A DNA stretch of 64,000 nt from Azospirillum melinis (GTDB taxonomy: Bacteria; Pseudomonadota; Alphaproteobacteria; Azospirillales; Azospirillaceae), in the NCBI RefSeq assembly GCF_013340935.1, contig NZ_WHOS01000024.1, positions 40,520 through 104,519 on the forward strand, given 5' to 3'. Of the stretch, positions 1 to 8,539 are shown in pieces. Position 1 is the first letter of the stretch. Each line of letters opens with the position of its first letter. A program made the position numbers and the translations under genes. The notes beneath the pieces were generated by a model. That model did not search any database and had not been told where the DNA came from. It saw only the letters and a program-made list of their open reading frames with translations.

Positions 1-1044
1 CAGGTTGGCGATGCGGGCGAAGCGTGGCGCACGCTTGTGCGTCAGCTGCATCAGGACGACGGCGAGCGCCGCCAGCAGGATGGAGGCGAAGGTCGTGCTG
101 ACGATCACATCGGCAAGGGTGAAGGTCGAGGCCGGCGGCAGATAGCCGTCCAGCGCGTATTTGTTGCCGACCGCAGCGAAAACCGCCGCGGCGCACAGGC
201 CGATCCGCGATCCCGCCATCGACTCGAAATCGAGGAAGAAGGTGAGCAGGGCCAGCAGGAACGCGACGCCGAAGCCGACAAACAGGCTGCACAGCAGGCG
301 GATTCCCTGGCGCTTCACCGTGATGGTTGCGACCACCCGCGAATAGACGCTGTCCTCCGTCAGGGTGGGATCACCGTAGGAGGTGTTGTAGGTGACGTCC
401 TGGGCCGAGAGATCGAAGCCCTCGATTGTCCAGCCCGGCACGGTCGCGGCCGGATCGATGCGGCTGTTCTTGCCGTCGGCGACGAAGCGGATGCGGCCGG
501 TGTCGGACTGGCCGTCCTCGACCATGATCACCAGCTTCTGCCGGTCGAACGGGAAGCGGGTGATTTCCCAATCCTCCGCCAACACCGCGCCATGCTTTTC
601 CTGATGCCAGCGGATTCCCTTGCTGGTGTCGAGCGAGGCGAATTTTACGCTGTCCGACTTCGCGTTCGCGACTTCGACCGTTGCATGCGGATCGTAGTCG
701 GGATTGTCGTGCAGGTACCAAAGCCAGAACGAGGCGTAGTAGGACCGCTTCGACATGTCGAAATCGAGCAGCTGGGTCAGGTACATGCCCACCTTGACCT
801 CAGTCGGCCCGTCCGGCCGTGCCGGTGCGGCGGAAGGCGGCGTTGCGCCGTCGGAGGCCGGCGGCGGCGAGGCGGCGGTGCCGGACGGGGGGGCTTCGGT
901 TGCCGCCCAGGACGGCAAGGCGAACTGGGCAAGGGCGATGAACAGCAGCGTGGTCAGAACCGCACCGGCCAGTCCGTTCCGCCGGCCGCATGCCTCACCG
1001 CTTCTACGGTCGCGGCATCGATCGTTCCGACCCGATCCCGTCAT
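1..1044 (-). CDS. Pentameric ligand-gated ion channel-like protein (3' end cut by window)
   Basis: Reading from an ATG at 1044, the minus strand stays open to the window edge for 348 codons. A secretory signal peptide ends near the LPSWAA segment and is followed by a Pro/Ala-rich stretch. A beta-rich extracellular region then begins with VKVGMYLTQLLDFD and contains the FPFD motif typical of the Cys-loop receptor (GLIC-like) ligand-binding domain. Three hydrophobic segments follow (around residues 245-345), laid out like M1-M3 of bacterial pentameric channels. Seen: signal peptide, FPFD, membrane segments. Known: GLIC-like proteins are inner-membrane cation or anion channels gated by ligands or pH. 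Inferred: a channel or receptor in the cytoplasmic membrane. The same extracellular and M1-M3 pattern recurs inside the MscS-type protein at 9078-12467. The ligand cannot be predicted. The C-terminus lies outside the window. Confidence 0.7.
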   Translation of the reverse strand, partial: MTGSGRNDRCRDRRSGEACGRRNGLAGAVLTTLLFIALAQFALPSWAATEAPPSGTAASPPPASDGATPPSAAPARPDGPTEVKVGMYLTQLLDFDMSKRSYYASFWLWYLHDNPDYDPHATVEVANAKSDSVKFASLDTSKGIRWHQEKHGAVLAEDWEITRFPFDRQKLVIMVEDGQSDTGRIRFVADGKNSRIDPAATVPGWTIEGFDLSAQDVTYNTSYGDPTLTEDSVYSRVVATITVKRQGIRLLCSLFVGFGVAFLLALLTFFLDFESMAGSRIGLCAAAVFAAVGNKYALDGYLPPASTFTLADVIVSTTFASILLAALAVVLMQLTHKRAPRFARIANL

Positions 1045-1566
1045 TGTAGGCTCTGTCACAGCGCTTCCTCTCCCTCAGGGCATCTTTTTTTAGCGTGCGG
1101 AGAAATTTTTGAATGAGGTCGCCGATAATAAATTGCGAACTGAAAGAGATAATGTCCAATAGAAATGAGATTTCTATAGAGTCTTCATTTGAATGCTCAA
1201 AAATTGCTTAAGTCATTAAACGACTATTGGGAAAACTTTATTTATAAAAGAGAGGTTAGGTCAATTCGGGCAACCCCTATCATACTTCCAATCTTCAGTT
1301 TTAAATTATTTGATAAACTCAATCTTTGAATTGAACATTTTAAAAAAGCGGACAATTGCCGGCTGTCCCAAATAGCGCTGTGGCAATTCGGCGATGGCGG
1401 CAACGGCTGTCGAATATGGTTATGTAAGATCTTGAGTAAAATGTTCGGGGCTGATGGAAAGGTCTTTCAGCATTTGATCGACCTTGCAGCCTTGAAAGGC
1501 GGAGCAACTTGTCGGAAGGGAGGCGAAAGAGCGGTGGGGTGGTTGCTCTTCGATGCGCGCAGCCGG
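1045..1566. other. Intergenic region, AT-rich upstream of the channel gene
   Basis: About 520 bases without a convincing gene. The part nearest 1044 is much richer in A/T than the surroundings and should contain the promoter of the channel gene. The short frames here look like shadows. No clear terminator, repeat or RNA gene was seen. Confidence 0.5.
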
Positions 1567-2529
1567 TTATCGGGTTGCGACCGTGTACGCCCGCTGCACG
1601 GAAAGTGCTTTGCGTGGACCTGGGCGGTCTTCTTCGGGGAAAGCCATCTCGGGTGACGAGCGCCCACCGCCCGGTGGCGTCCGGTCGAGCGAGGGGGGAG
1701 CGGAAACCGGCCCCTTGGCGGGCGGTGTCTCGATCGTCCGGGCGCAGCGTTCCCGCCGCTGCTTCAAATAGGCCGTGCGGGTGGCATCGTAGTCCGGCAG
1801 GCGGATGTTCTTCGCTTCGATGTCGAATTGCCGGGTCGCTGTGATGTCCGCCACCACCTCGACCGACTCGGCAATGACGATGGTCTGCAAGCTGGCGCCC
1901 GTGCCCGCCGCCACCCCGGCGAAGGTCCAAAGCACGGCGTTCATCAGGACGATGTCGGCGATTGCGTCGCGACCCGTGCGCGGACCGATGAACGGCAGGA
2001 CCACATAGCCCATCTCACCCACGCCGGAGCGGCACAGGCTTAGACCGAGGTCGGTGTGGGTCGGGGTGAATCCCCATTGGCTCGCGGTGTCGTAATAGCC
2101 GAGAACGCCCACCGTGCTGTTGATGCCGAAGCGCTCCACCGACCGCCATGCGTTGCCGAACTCGCCGATCATCGTGCTGGTGACGGCGGTCAGCGGCTCG
2201 TTCACCAGATTGGTGACCATGTTCTGCACGCTTCCGGCCGCCGAATCCGGCGGTGTGGCCGGCGGCCCGCCCCGCATCCAGCCGCCCACCGTGTCGATGC
2301 CGTCGTAAAGATGCCGATTGAAGTCGAAGACGGCGCGGCTGTAGCTGTCGAGCCAGCCCCCTTGTTCAGCAGCTTCCTTGGCCGGCGGTGTCACGGCCGT
2401 CGCGGCTGGCGCGGCGGTGCCCTGGGGCGACGTTGCCGTCGGAGGGCTGGCGCAGGCGGCCGAAGCGGTCCAGAGCGACGCGGCGATCACCGAGCCGAGC
2501 AGGCGAGACACGAGAAGGTCGCAACTCAT
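1567..2529 (-). CDS. mlaA: MlaA/VacJ-family outer-membrane lipoprotein
   Basis: The product is 320 residues from an ATG at 2529. The frame could start further upstream, but this start puts a hydrophobic signal directly before Cys26 in an SAAC context, a plausible though imperfect lipobox. The family signature is clear: FNRHLYDGID near residue 70, NLVNEPL near 108, RFGINSTVGVLGYYD near 133 and VVLPFIGPRTGRD near 176. MlaA proteins are donut-shaped outer-membrane lipoproteins that remove mislocalised phospholipids from the outer leaflet. The C-terminal 60 residues are Pro/Arg-rich and probably disordered. Two genes away is a MlaF-MlaE-like fusion, so the two may serve the same lipid pathway, but no MlaC or ordinary MCE-domain MlaD gene is present. 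Confidence 0.82.
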   Translation of the reverse strand: MSCDLLVSRLLGSVIAASLWTASAACASPPTATSPQGTAAPAATAVTPPAKEAAEQGGWLDSYSRAVFDFNRHLYDGIDTVGGWMRGGPPATPPDSAAGSVQNMVTNLVNEPLTAVTSTMIGEFGNAWRSVERFGINSTVGVLGYYDTASQWGFTPTHTDLGLSLCRSGVGEMGYVVLPFIGPRTGRDAIADIVLMNAVLWTFAGVAAGTGASLQTIVIAESVEVVADITATRQFDIEAKNIRLPDYDATRTAYLKQRRERCARTIETPPAKGPVSAPPSLDRTPPGGGRSSPEMAFPEEDRPGPRKALSVQRAYTVATR

Positions 2530-2643
2530 CCAGCCATACCTTGCCAGCCATATTTTGCCAGTTCGACCCTGACGGCGGGAGCGCGAAACCGCCGCCGTGC
2601 ACGGGGCCCGCATGGACCCCACATGGACCCCGATGCAGTCCTG

Positions 2644-3570
2644 TCAGGATTTCGGAGACATCCGGCCTGCCGCCGTCACCACCATCTCGGCGATGCGGTC
2701 GACCGCTTGGTTCGCCGCGATCCGTGCCCGTGCATCCTCCATCCAGGCGCGGGCCGGAGACGTGGAGCCGAGGTCGATGGCGCTCAGCTGCGCCATGGCG
2801 GCCGGCAGATTGCCTTCGGCCAGCAGCGCCTGGGCCTGTTCGGCAATCGTCACCGGCCGGATCGCCTCAGGTTCGACCGCGACCGGTGTCCAGCCCGTGA
2901 CGTTGGACAGCCACTTGATCGGCGTCGGCCGGGGGTCGGTGCGCCCCGCGGCCTCGGTGACCGCCGCGAAATCCTGCCGGAGCTGGCTTTCCACTGGAAT
3001 GCCGTTGGCGGCATAGGCCTCCACCGCGGCCAGCAGCGGCTCCAACTCTTCCATCTTGCCGCCGAGGGCACGGACGGCCTTCAGCTCCGCATCGAAGGGA
3101 ACCGGACGGCGCAAGGTCGCGCGCAGCTGCAGGAGCGCCACCATCCGGATTCTGGCATCGGCATTGGCCAGCACCGCATTGGCCGACAGGCCCTGTTCGG
3201 TTGTCCTGACCAGTGTTGCCGACAGATCGCTGACCTTGCGGTCCAACTCCGCGACGGAACGGGCGAGACGGCCGGTTTCGACCTCCTGTCGCGCCTGCCA
3301 TTCCAGTCCGGCCGGCTGAAGCCGGAGAAGCCGGTAGAGCGGTGGCGACCAGTAGGGGGCGGACACTGTGGCAATGAGCGCCGCGATGGACAGGATCAGC
3401 GGCAGCGACGAGTTTCGCCCGTCCGAAGCCGCCGCCTTCAAAGGCGGCAGGTCGGGCGGGGGCGCCGGTGGAATCGCCTGACCGGCGGATTGCCAGGGTT
3501 CCGGTTGGCTGGCCGCGGTCTTGGCATCCTGCGCCGCGGCCCGCTGTTCGATGTCCGCATCCGTGATCAT
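2644..3570 (-). CDS. Mitofilin/Mic60-like inner-membrane protein
   Basis: The product is 308 residues. A Pro-rich cytoplasmic N-terminus is followed by one membrane segment near residues 55-70, a helical, probably coiled-coil periplasmic region, and a C-terminal helical domain with the GNLPAAMAQLSAI and WMEDARARI pattern typical of alphaproteobacterial mitofilin-like proteins. The ATG at 3570 has GGGGAAG at ribosome-binding distance. In alphaproteobacteria such proteins shape the inner membrane and contact outer-membrane proteins, but the usual neighbours (hemC/hemD) are absent here. A second protein with the same C-terminal pattern is encoded at 21559-22506. Its position between an MlaA-like gene and an MlaFE-like gene suggests an envelope-contact role, which is inferred. 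Confidence 0.65.
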   Translation of the reverse strand: MITDADIEQRAAAQDAKTAASQPEPWQSAGQAIPPAPPPDLPPLKAAASDGRNSSLPLILSIAALIATVSAPYWSPPLYRLLRLQPAGLEWQARQEVETGRLARSVAELDRKVSDLSATLVRTTEQGLSANAVLANADARIRMVALLQLRATLRRPVPFDAELKAVRALGGKMEELEPLLAAVEAYAANGIPVESQLRQDFAAVTEAAGRTDPRPTPIKWLSNVTGWTPVAVEPEAIRPVTIAEQAQALLAEGNLPAAMAQLSAIDLGSTSPARAWMEDARARIAANQAVDRIAEMVVTAAGRMSPKS

Positions 3571-3662
3571 GATCCGCTTCCCCGTTTCACGGCGTCCATT
3601 CGCCGCAATGTTACCCCAAAAGAGTTCCCGCGCTATTGGGAAATATCCGAAGAGGATGTGTG

Positions 3663-5228
3663 TCAGAGTGTCAGAATTGAAATGACGGCGTGGACCAGCA
3701 AGGTCAGGGTCACCCCAACAATGATCGAACGCGCAATCGCTGCGTTTATTTCAAGAACCGATTCTTTCTTTCCACAGCCGATAACAATCGCCGCGCCGCC
3801 GGCAAGCAGTGAACTGAGCGCCACCTTCAAAAGAACCCAGACCATGCTGAAGGCGGGATGCAGGCCGTCGGGCAGCAGCTTGCGGAAGAAATGGCTGCGC
3901 CACAGCTCGAAGCTCTGCATCGGAAACTGGATGTGCCAGGTCTGCATCGACGCCCAGCTCGCCATTCCCAGCGAGACGACCAGCAGGATCAGCGATCCCA
4001 CCACCATGTTGATGAGGATGGCCGAAAAGATGTAGCCGCGCGCGGTGATGCGCAGGTTCTGCATGGCGCTGAACTGCGACGACAGGACGCGGTTTCCGAT
4101 GTCTGCGGCGATGATGGCGTTGTTGCGCGCCACGAACAGGATGCTGCTGATCAGCGGAACCGCCACGGTGCCCTGGACCAGCCCCAGCCCGACCAGCGTC
4201 TCGTCGTGCAGAAGGGATTTCAGGTAGCCGCCGAAGGAGTTGTAGTGGAAGCCGAACCACATCGACACGAAGCCCATAATCAGGGCGCCGGCCCCCATAT
4301 AGATCAGCATGAGCGGCGAGACGCACAGCTCCCAGAAATATTCGGCGAGATAGCGCAGGAACCAGTGGAAGCGGGAGCGGTGTCCGACTTCCTTCCTCCA
4401 GTCGCGCCCCTTGCCGGCGCTCCGCAGAATTCCGGCTTCGGCCAAGCCCGTTTCGGCCAGGCCGGTTTCTGTAAGCCCGGCCGGCTGGCTGGCGGGTGGG
4501 ACGCTGTCGTCCAAGGCCAGCAGGGCAGCCTCGATGGCATCGGCGTCGCGCGGCACCTCGACCAGCCGGTGGTTGCGCGTATCGAACAGCAGCACGCGGT
4601 CGGCCACCGGAAGCAGATCCTTGACGTGGTGGGCGACCACCAGCGCCGGCTTGTTCATCGACCGGCACAGGTCGCGGATCAACTCGCCCAGCCGCCGGGC
4701 CATCGCGACGTCCAGGCCAGAGTTCGGCTCGTCGAACAGCAGGACCGGCCGGTCGGCCAGCAGGGTGCGGGCGATGGCGAGGCGCTGGCGCTGCCCGCCG
4801 CTGCAGGAGCTGACGGTCTGGGTCGGCTCGATGCCGTCCAGCAGGGCGGTGGCGCCGTCGATCAGCACGGCATCCGGCGGGTGCGCCGCATGGTCGGCGG
4901 CGATGCGCAGATTCTCGACGGCGCTCAGATCGTTGAACAGCGCATGGTCCTGGAAGACGATGCCGCCGACCGGACTGCGCTCCGTCGCCAGATCCATCGG
5001 CTGTCCGCCGCAATGCAGGCGTCCCGACACCCGCCATTCCCCGGGGCCGTTCTCCAGAAGACCGCCGAGCAGCTTGACGATGGTGGATTTGCCGGAACCG
5101 CTCGGCCCGACCAGCAGCACGACCTCCGCCCGGTCGATGGCGAAGCTGGTGTGCCGCAGGAGCGGCTGGCCGTTCGGCCGGTCAATGGTCAACCCATCGA
5201 TGACGAGGGCATGGGATGTCTGGGTCAT
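3663..5228 (-). CDS. ABC transporter with fused MlaF-type ATPase and MlaE-type permease
   Basis: The 521-residue product begins at the ATG at 5228, overlapping the stop of the upstream gene by 4 bases (ATGA), so the pair is probably translationally coupled. Residues 1-235 are an ABC ATPase with Walker A GPSGSGKST (41-49), signature CSGGQRQR and Walker B LLFDEPNSGLD. A linker with three ETGLA/EAGI-like repeats (about 250-265) leads to a C-terminal permease of about 230 residues with several membrane helices. Its segment AADIGNRVLSSQFSAMQNLR is a diverged version of the MlaE core, where GRVGSAIAAE-like and MKV/EQ-like residues normally sit. In known Mla systems these two parts are separate proteins that move phospholipids across the inner membrane. 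Fusion, divergence and the absence of an MCE gene make the substrate uncertain. Confidence 0.75.
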   Translation of the reverse strand: MTQTSHALVIDGLTIDRPNGQPLLRHTSFAIDRAEVVLLVGPSGSGKSTIVKLLGGLLENGPGEWRVSGRLHCGGQPMDLATERSPVGGIVFQDHALFNDLSAVENLRIAADHAAHPPDAVLIDGATALLDGIEPTQTVSSCSGGQRQRLAIARTLLADRPVLLFDEPNSGLDVAMARRLGELIRDLCRSMNKPALVVAHHVKDLLPVADRVLLFDTRNHRLVEVPRDADAIEAALLALDDSVPPASQPAGLTETGLAETGLAEAGILRSAGKGRDWRKEVGHRSRFHWFLRYLAEYFWELCVSPLMLIYMGAGALIMGFVSMWFGFHYNSFGGYLKSLLHDETLVGLGLVQGTVAVPLISSILFVARNNAIIAADIGNRVLSSQFSAMQNLRITARGYIFSAILINMVVGSLILLVVSLGMASWASMQTWHIQFPMQSFELWRSHFFRKLLPDGLHPAFSMVWVLLKVALSSLLAGGAAIVIGCGKKESVLEINAAIARSIIVGVTLTLLVHAVISILTL

Positions 5229-6379
5229 TGCGGCACGGCATGCAGGAGGATGCGGGGCGAGTAGCGGTCGAGCGTGAGGATGTCCTCGCGCTGGCGGGCG
5301 CTCATCATGACGATGAGCGGACCGCCGCGGCCGGTCAGGAAGCCCTGGAAGGTGTGGGCGGCAAGCGCGTTGAGATCGGCGCCGGCCTGGACGCCGAACA
5401 GCAGGTCGGGGGCGAGCCGGGCCAGATCGCCGGCCGGGCCGGAAACCGGCTTCAGATAGGCGCCCAGCCGGGGATCGTTCACCATCCGGCCGGCGACGTC
5501 GCGCAGGCGCTGCTGACGGGCCAGCGCATCGACGACATTGCCGGCGAAGGTCTTCAGGAAGGCCTTCGCCTGCCAGCTGTCGGCAAGCTGCCGTGCCGCG
5601 CGGTTGACCAGCCCGGCCTCCCGCGCTTCGCGCAGGATGGCGTCGATGGCCTGATCGACGGGGGCGAGATCCCAGGACTGGCTGCGGAACGGATCGAGCG
5701 CCATGCCGACATTGGCGCCGATCAGGTTCCACACCAGCGGCTCGACCTGCTTCATCGCGATGGCCTTCAGGTCGCGGCCGACGGTGTCGTGCAGCATCGG
5801 TTCAGCGCTGCGCAGGAACTCCTCGTAGGTGGCGCGGGTCGACGGGGCCCGCCAGGCCTCCTCGATCGCCATCCGGCCGATCTCCTGCAAGGCGTCGCGG
5901 TATTCGCCGGTGAATTCCGGCGATTCGAGGATGCCGTCCATGGCGGTGCGCAGCCCGCGCCCCACCTCCTCGATGCCGCGCCACAGCCGGGCCCGCTCCT
6001 CGTCGGTGGCGAGCAGCCAGAGGACGCGGAACTCGGTGTTGAACATCAGAGCCTCGCTGCCGTGGATCAGCCGCGGGTCGGACGGATCGAACAGCGTGAT
6101 ATCCACCCGTCCGTCCGGCCGCAGCAGGCCGGTGCCGCTGCGCATGGTCGCGTGGTCGGGCTGCATCAGGAAGACCGGCACCGGAATGGGCGCCGCGGCG
6201 GGCGCAGCAGCGGCCGCCGCCGGCGTTCCGTCCATCGGGGTGGCCAACTGATAGCTGACGGTGGCGGCGGCATGGCGGGTCGGCAGCGTCGTCCAGCCCG
6301 CCGACAGGAAGAGGGCGCCGAGTGCCAGGCTTGCGGCGATGGCGGCGGGCTTGCCGAAAAGGGCGTTCACGGGCGTCAT
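5225..6379 (-). CDS. Membrane-anchored periplasmic protein paired with the MlaFE-like transporter (unknown family)
   Basis: The product is 384 residues from the ATG at 6379. Two earlier in-frame starts exist, but this one puts the hydrophobic anchor (about residues 9-28) at the N-terminus. After an Ala/Pro-rich linker comes a short beta-like segment around GRVDITLFDPSDPR, then a long, mainly helical domain to the end. I do not recognise the family and see no MCE signature. The 4-base ATGA overlap with the MlaFE-like fusion shows the two belong to one operon, so the likely role is a periplasmic or envelope-spanning partner of that transporter, in the place MlaD would occupy. That role is inferred from position only. 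Confidence 0.65.
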   Translation of the reverse strand: MTPVNALFGKPAAIAASLALGALFLSAGWTTLPTRHAAATVSYQLATPMDGTPAAAAAAPAAAPIPVPVFLMQPDHATMRSGTGLLRPDGRVDITLFDPSDPRLIHGSEALMFNTEFRVLWLLATDEERARLWRGIEEVGRGLRTAMDGILESPEFTGEYRDALQEIGRMAIEEAWRAPSTRATYEEFLRSAEPMLHDTVGRDLKAIAMKQVEPLVWNLIGANVGMALDPFRSQSWDLAPVDQAIDAILREAREAGLVNRAARQLADSWQAKAFLKTFAGNVVDALARQQRLRDVAGRMVNDPRLGAYLKPVSGPAGDLARLAPDLLFGVQAGADLNALAAHTFQGFLTGRGGPLIVMMSARQREDILTLDRYSPRILLHAVPQ

Positions 6380-6534
6380 GTCAGCCGATCCATCGCGATG
6401 CGTCATTCCGGCACAGGGAGGGGGATGGGGAAACGGTGCGGCAATTGCGGGATCTTCCCGACATTGACCGGGCAATTGGGGCGGCGTACGGTTTCCGGAC
6501 GGGAAAAACCGAAAATTTGTGCAGAGCCGCCGCC

Positions 6535-6939
6535 ATGATGACGACAGCGGGTTTCATCGTCCGGATCATCTTCGCGGTCCTGCTGGTCTTCGGCATCTAC
6601 AATCCGTCCGGCTATTCCTATTACGACTGGCTCGTCGGCGATCAGGGGCACTGGACGGTCAAGCTGTTCGGCGCGTCGGTGTTGGCTTTCCTGCTTTTCA
6701 TCCATGCGCAGGCCACGTGGCGTTCGATGAAGCTGATCGGCATTCTGCTGGTGCTTTCGGTCGTGTCGTCGTTCGGCTGGGTCCTGTGGGATTTCGGCGT
6801 GATCGATCTGGCCGATCCCACCACCCGTTCGCTTGGCCTTCTGAGCACCGTCGCCATCGTGCTGGGGGCCGGGCAATCCTGGTCGCTCGTGCGCTATCGC
6901 CTGAGCGGTCAGGTCGATTCCCAGAACCTGATCGCCTGA
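6535..6939 (+). CDS. Small four-helix membrane protein with NPSGYSY motif (copy 1)
   Basis: The product is 134 residues from the first of two adjacent ATGs. Four hydrophobic segments fill most of the protein. The first is followed by YNPSGYSYYDWL and the C-terminus ends in a basic stretch containing RLSGQ. I believe this matches the uncharacterised family called DUF6524, but that is from memory. Another protein of the same length and plan starts 25 bases downstream, so the two form a tandem duplicated pair, divergent from the MlaFE operon. Function unknown; cytoplasmic membrane. Confidence 0.72.
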   Translation: MMTTAGFIVRIIFAVLLVFGIYNPSGYSYYDWLVGDQGHWTVKLFGASVLAFLLFIHAQATWRSMKLIGILLVLSVVSSFGWVLWDFGVIDLADPTTRSLGLLSTVAIVLGAGQSWSLVRYRLSGQVDSQNLIA

Positions 6940-6963
6940 TCGCCTGACCGGCCGGACGTCACC

Positions 6964-7368
6964 ATGAAGAGCTTCGGCTATCTGATCCGCACCGTAACCT
7001 GCTTCCTCCTGCTGTTCGCCACCTGGAACCCGTCCGGCTATTCCTATGCCGCCTGGCTCGGAACCGACGACGGCAGCCGTCTGTCGGTGAAGATCGCCGT
7101 CGGCCTGCTGCTCCTCGCCCTCTATGCCGCCTATCTGCGGATCGCCTGGGTCGCGCTGCGCCTGCCGGGGATTCTTACCGCGGTGACGATCCTCTACAGC
7201 GGCTACCTGTCGCTGCGGCACCTCGGCGTGCTCGATGCCGACGCTCCGTTGTGGAGCAGCTATCTGGCGCTGGTGTTGGCGGGGCTGGTGCTGGCGTCCG
7301 GTGTGTGCTGGTCGCATTTCAAACGCCGAATTTCCGGCCAGTCGCACGTCCTGACCCCTCCGCCCTGA
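6964..7368 (+). CDS. Small four-helix membrane protein with NPSGYSY motif (copy 2)
   Basis: The product is 134 residues, exactly as long as its upstream neighbour and with the same layout: first helix, WNPSGYSYAAWL, three further helices, then a basic tail with RISGQ. Outside the shared motifs the sequences differ widely, so the duplication is old. Its 3' end overlaps the convergent gene at 7319-8056 by 50 bases. Function unknown; it may form a heterodimer with the upstream copy, by analogy with other paired small membrane proteins. Confidence 0.72.
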   Translation: MKSFGYLIRTVTCFLLLFATWNPSGYSYAAWLGTDDGSRLSVKIAVGLLLLALYAAYLRIAWVALRLPGILTAVTILYSGYLSLRHLGVLDADAPLWSSYLALVLAGLVLASGVCWSHFKRRISGQSHVLTPPP

Positions 7369-8056
7369 CCCGTTTCCGCCGGCTGTTGTCGCTGCCGCTG
7401 CTGACCGGTGCGCCCAGCGGCAGCATCGATTTGGGCGCGCGGAAATGGCGCTGCTTCTGGAACAGGCCCAGCGTGTTGTAGCGGTACTCCTGCATGACCA
7501 GCACCGCGACCGCCAAAGCCCAGAAATTCAGGCGGTTGAGCAGCCAGAGGCCGAGAAGCATGGCGTAGAGCGTCGCGACCGACGCCAGCGCCGCCAGCGT
7601 CAGGTCCATCGCCAGGGTCAGCAGGGCCACGCGCCAATAGGTCCGGTAGAAGCCCCAGGCTCCCCGTCCGGCCAGCAAGGCAAAGGCGAAACCGACGACC
7701 AGGGTCAGGTTGAGGCGGTCGTCCCGCTCCGCCAGCCACGCCGCCAGCCGGTCCGGAGCCTCGGCCAGCGTGTCGACGACCAGGGCCTCGAACGCCGGAG
7801 GATCGAGATCCCAGGGGCCGCCGACGCCGAACAGCAGATCGGCATTCAGGCCGCCGCCCGGAAGCGGCGTGGTCAGGATGAAGCAGATGCCGATCAGGAA
7901 CCCGCACAGTTCGACGATGCCGGCGCGGCCGGCGCCGTACGCATGCCAGTGCCGTGCGGTGTCGAACAGCGCCCGGTAGACGATCAGCGGTGCCGCGATC
8001 AGAAGTGTCCCGATAAGGATGACGGTTCCCGACGCGAACAGCTCTAGGATATCCAT
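7319..8056 (-). CDS. Four-helix membrane protein of unknown function
   Basis: The product is 245 residues. There are hydrophobic segments near residues 8-28 and 48-65 and two more between 120 and 190, with a soluble loop of about 55 residues (GGPWDLDPPAFEAL and following) between the pairs. The C-terminal 35 residues are strongly basic, and their codons overlap the 3' end of the convergent tandem-pair gene by 50 bases. No enzyme or transporter signature was recognised. The hydrophobicity pattern and the coding bias of the frame support a real gene. Confidence 0.6.
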   Translation of the reverse strand: MDILELFASGTVILIGTLLIAAPLIVYRALFDTARHWHAYGAGRAGIVELCGFLIGICFILTTPLPGGGLNADLLFGVGGPWDLDPPAFEALVVDTLAEAPDRLAAWLAERDDRLNLTLVVGFAFALLAGRGAWGFYRTYWRVALLTLAMDLTLAALASVATLYAMLLGLWLLNRLNFWALAVAVLVMQEYRYNTLGLFQKQRHFRAPKSMLPLGAPVSSGSDNSRRKRVRAEGSGRATGRKFGV

Positions 8057-8107
8057 GGGCGTCGCTCCCCGTCGCGGGCCTCAGCCTTGCAGGTGTCAGG
8101 GCAGGTA

Positions 8108-8539
8108 TCAGGTTTCGATCTTGCGATACCAGCGCTTGGTCGGGATCAGCCCGGCCCGCTTCGGCTGCCATCCGTTGTCGGTCATGATGCGCTTGATGTG
8201 GCGCCGCGCCTCTTCCTCGCTGATGCTGTCGTTGGAGAAATCGCGCAGGATCGATGCGGTCTGGTTGAACTGCTTCTTGCCGATCTTTCCCTTCTTCCCG
8301 GCGTGCTTGTCCAGCACCTGCCGGATCCGACGATCTGTTTCGCTTTCGAAAACAAGATCGTAATCGTCGGCAACACAACGCATGACACCGCGTGCTTCCT
8401 CCAGCGTCAGGCCGCAACGGACGACCCCGTCCTCCAGGATCCGCCGCTCGGTGTCGCGCTCGATATATTTGCTTGAAATCCCATTCAGCTTGACCAGATC
8501 GGCGAATTTACGGCGGCAATCCTCGACTGCTTCGGTCAT
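8108..8539 (-). CDS. Hypothetical small soluble protein
   Basis: The product is 143 residues from the ATG at 8539; a TTG nine codons upstream is an alternative start. It is charged and predicted to be mostly helical, with a KHAGKKGKIGKKQF basic patch and a C-terminal GWQPKRAGLIPTKRWYRK segment. No catalytic motif was recognised. The helical repeats with regularly spaced Asp/Glu faintly recall a TerB- or EF-hand-like helical fold, but no signature is complete. It stands alone, 51 bases upstream of the four-helix protein on the same strand, and could share its transcript. Confidence 0.55.
   Translation of the reverse strand: MTEAVEDCRRKFADLVKLNGISSKYIERDTERRILEDGVVRCGLTLEEARGVMRCVADDYDLVFESETDRRIRQVLDKHAGKKGKIGKKQFNQTASILRDFSNDSISEEEARRHIKRIMTDNGWQPKRAGLIPTKRWYRKIET

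Noticed and set aside
2056..4035. 659-codon plus-strand frame over the mlaA and mitofilin-like genes
   Set aside because: It covers three recognisable minus-strand genes and has a His/Arg/Gly-rich composition.
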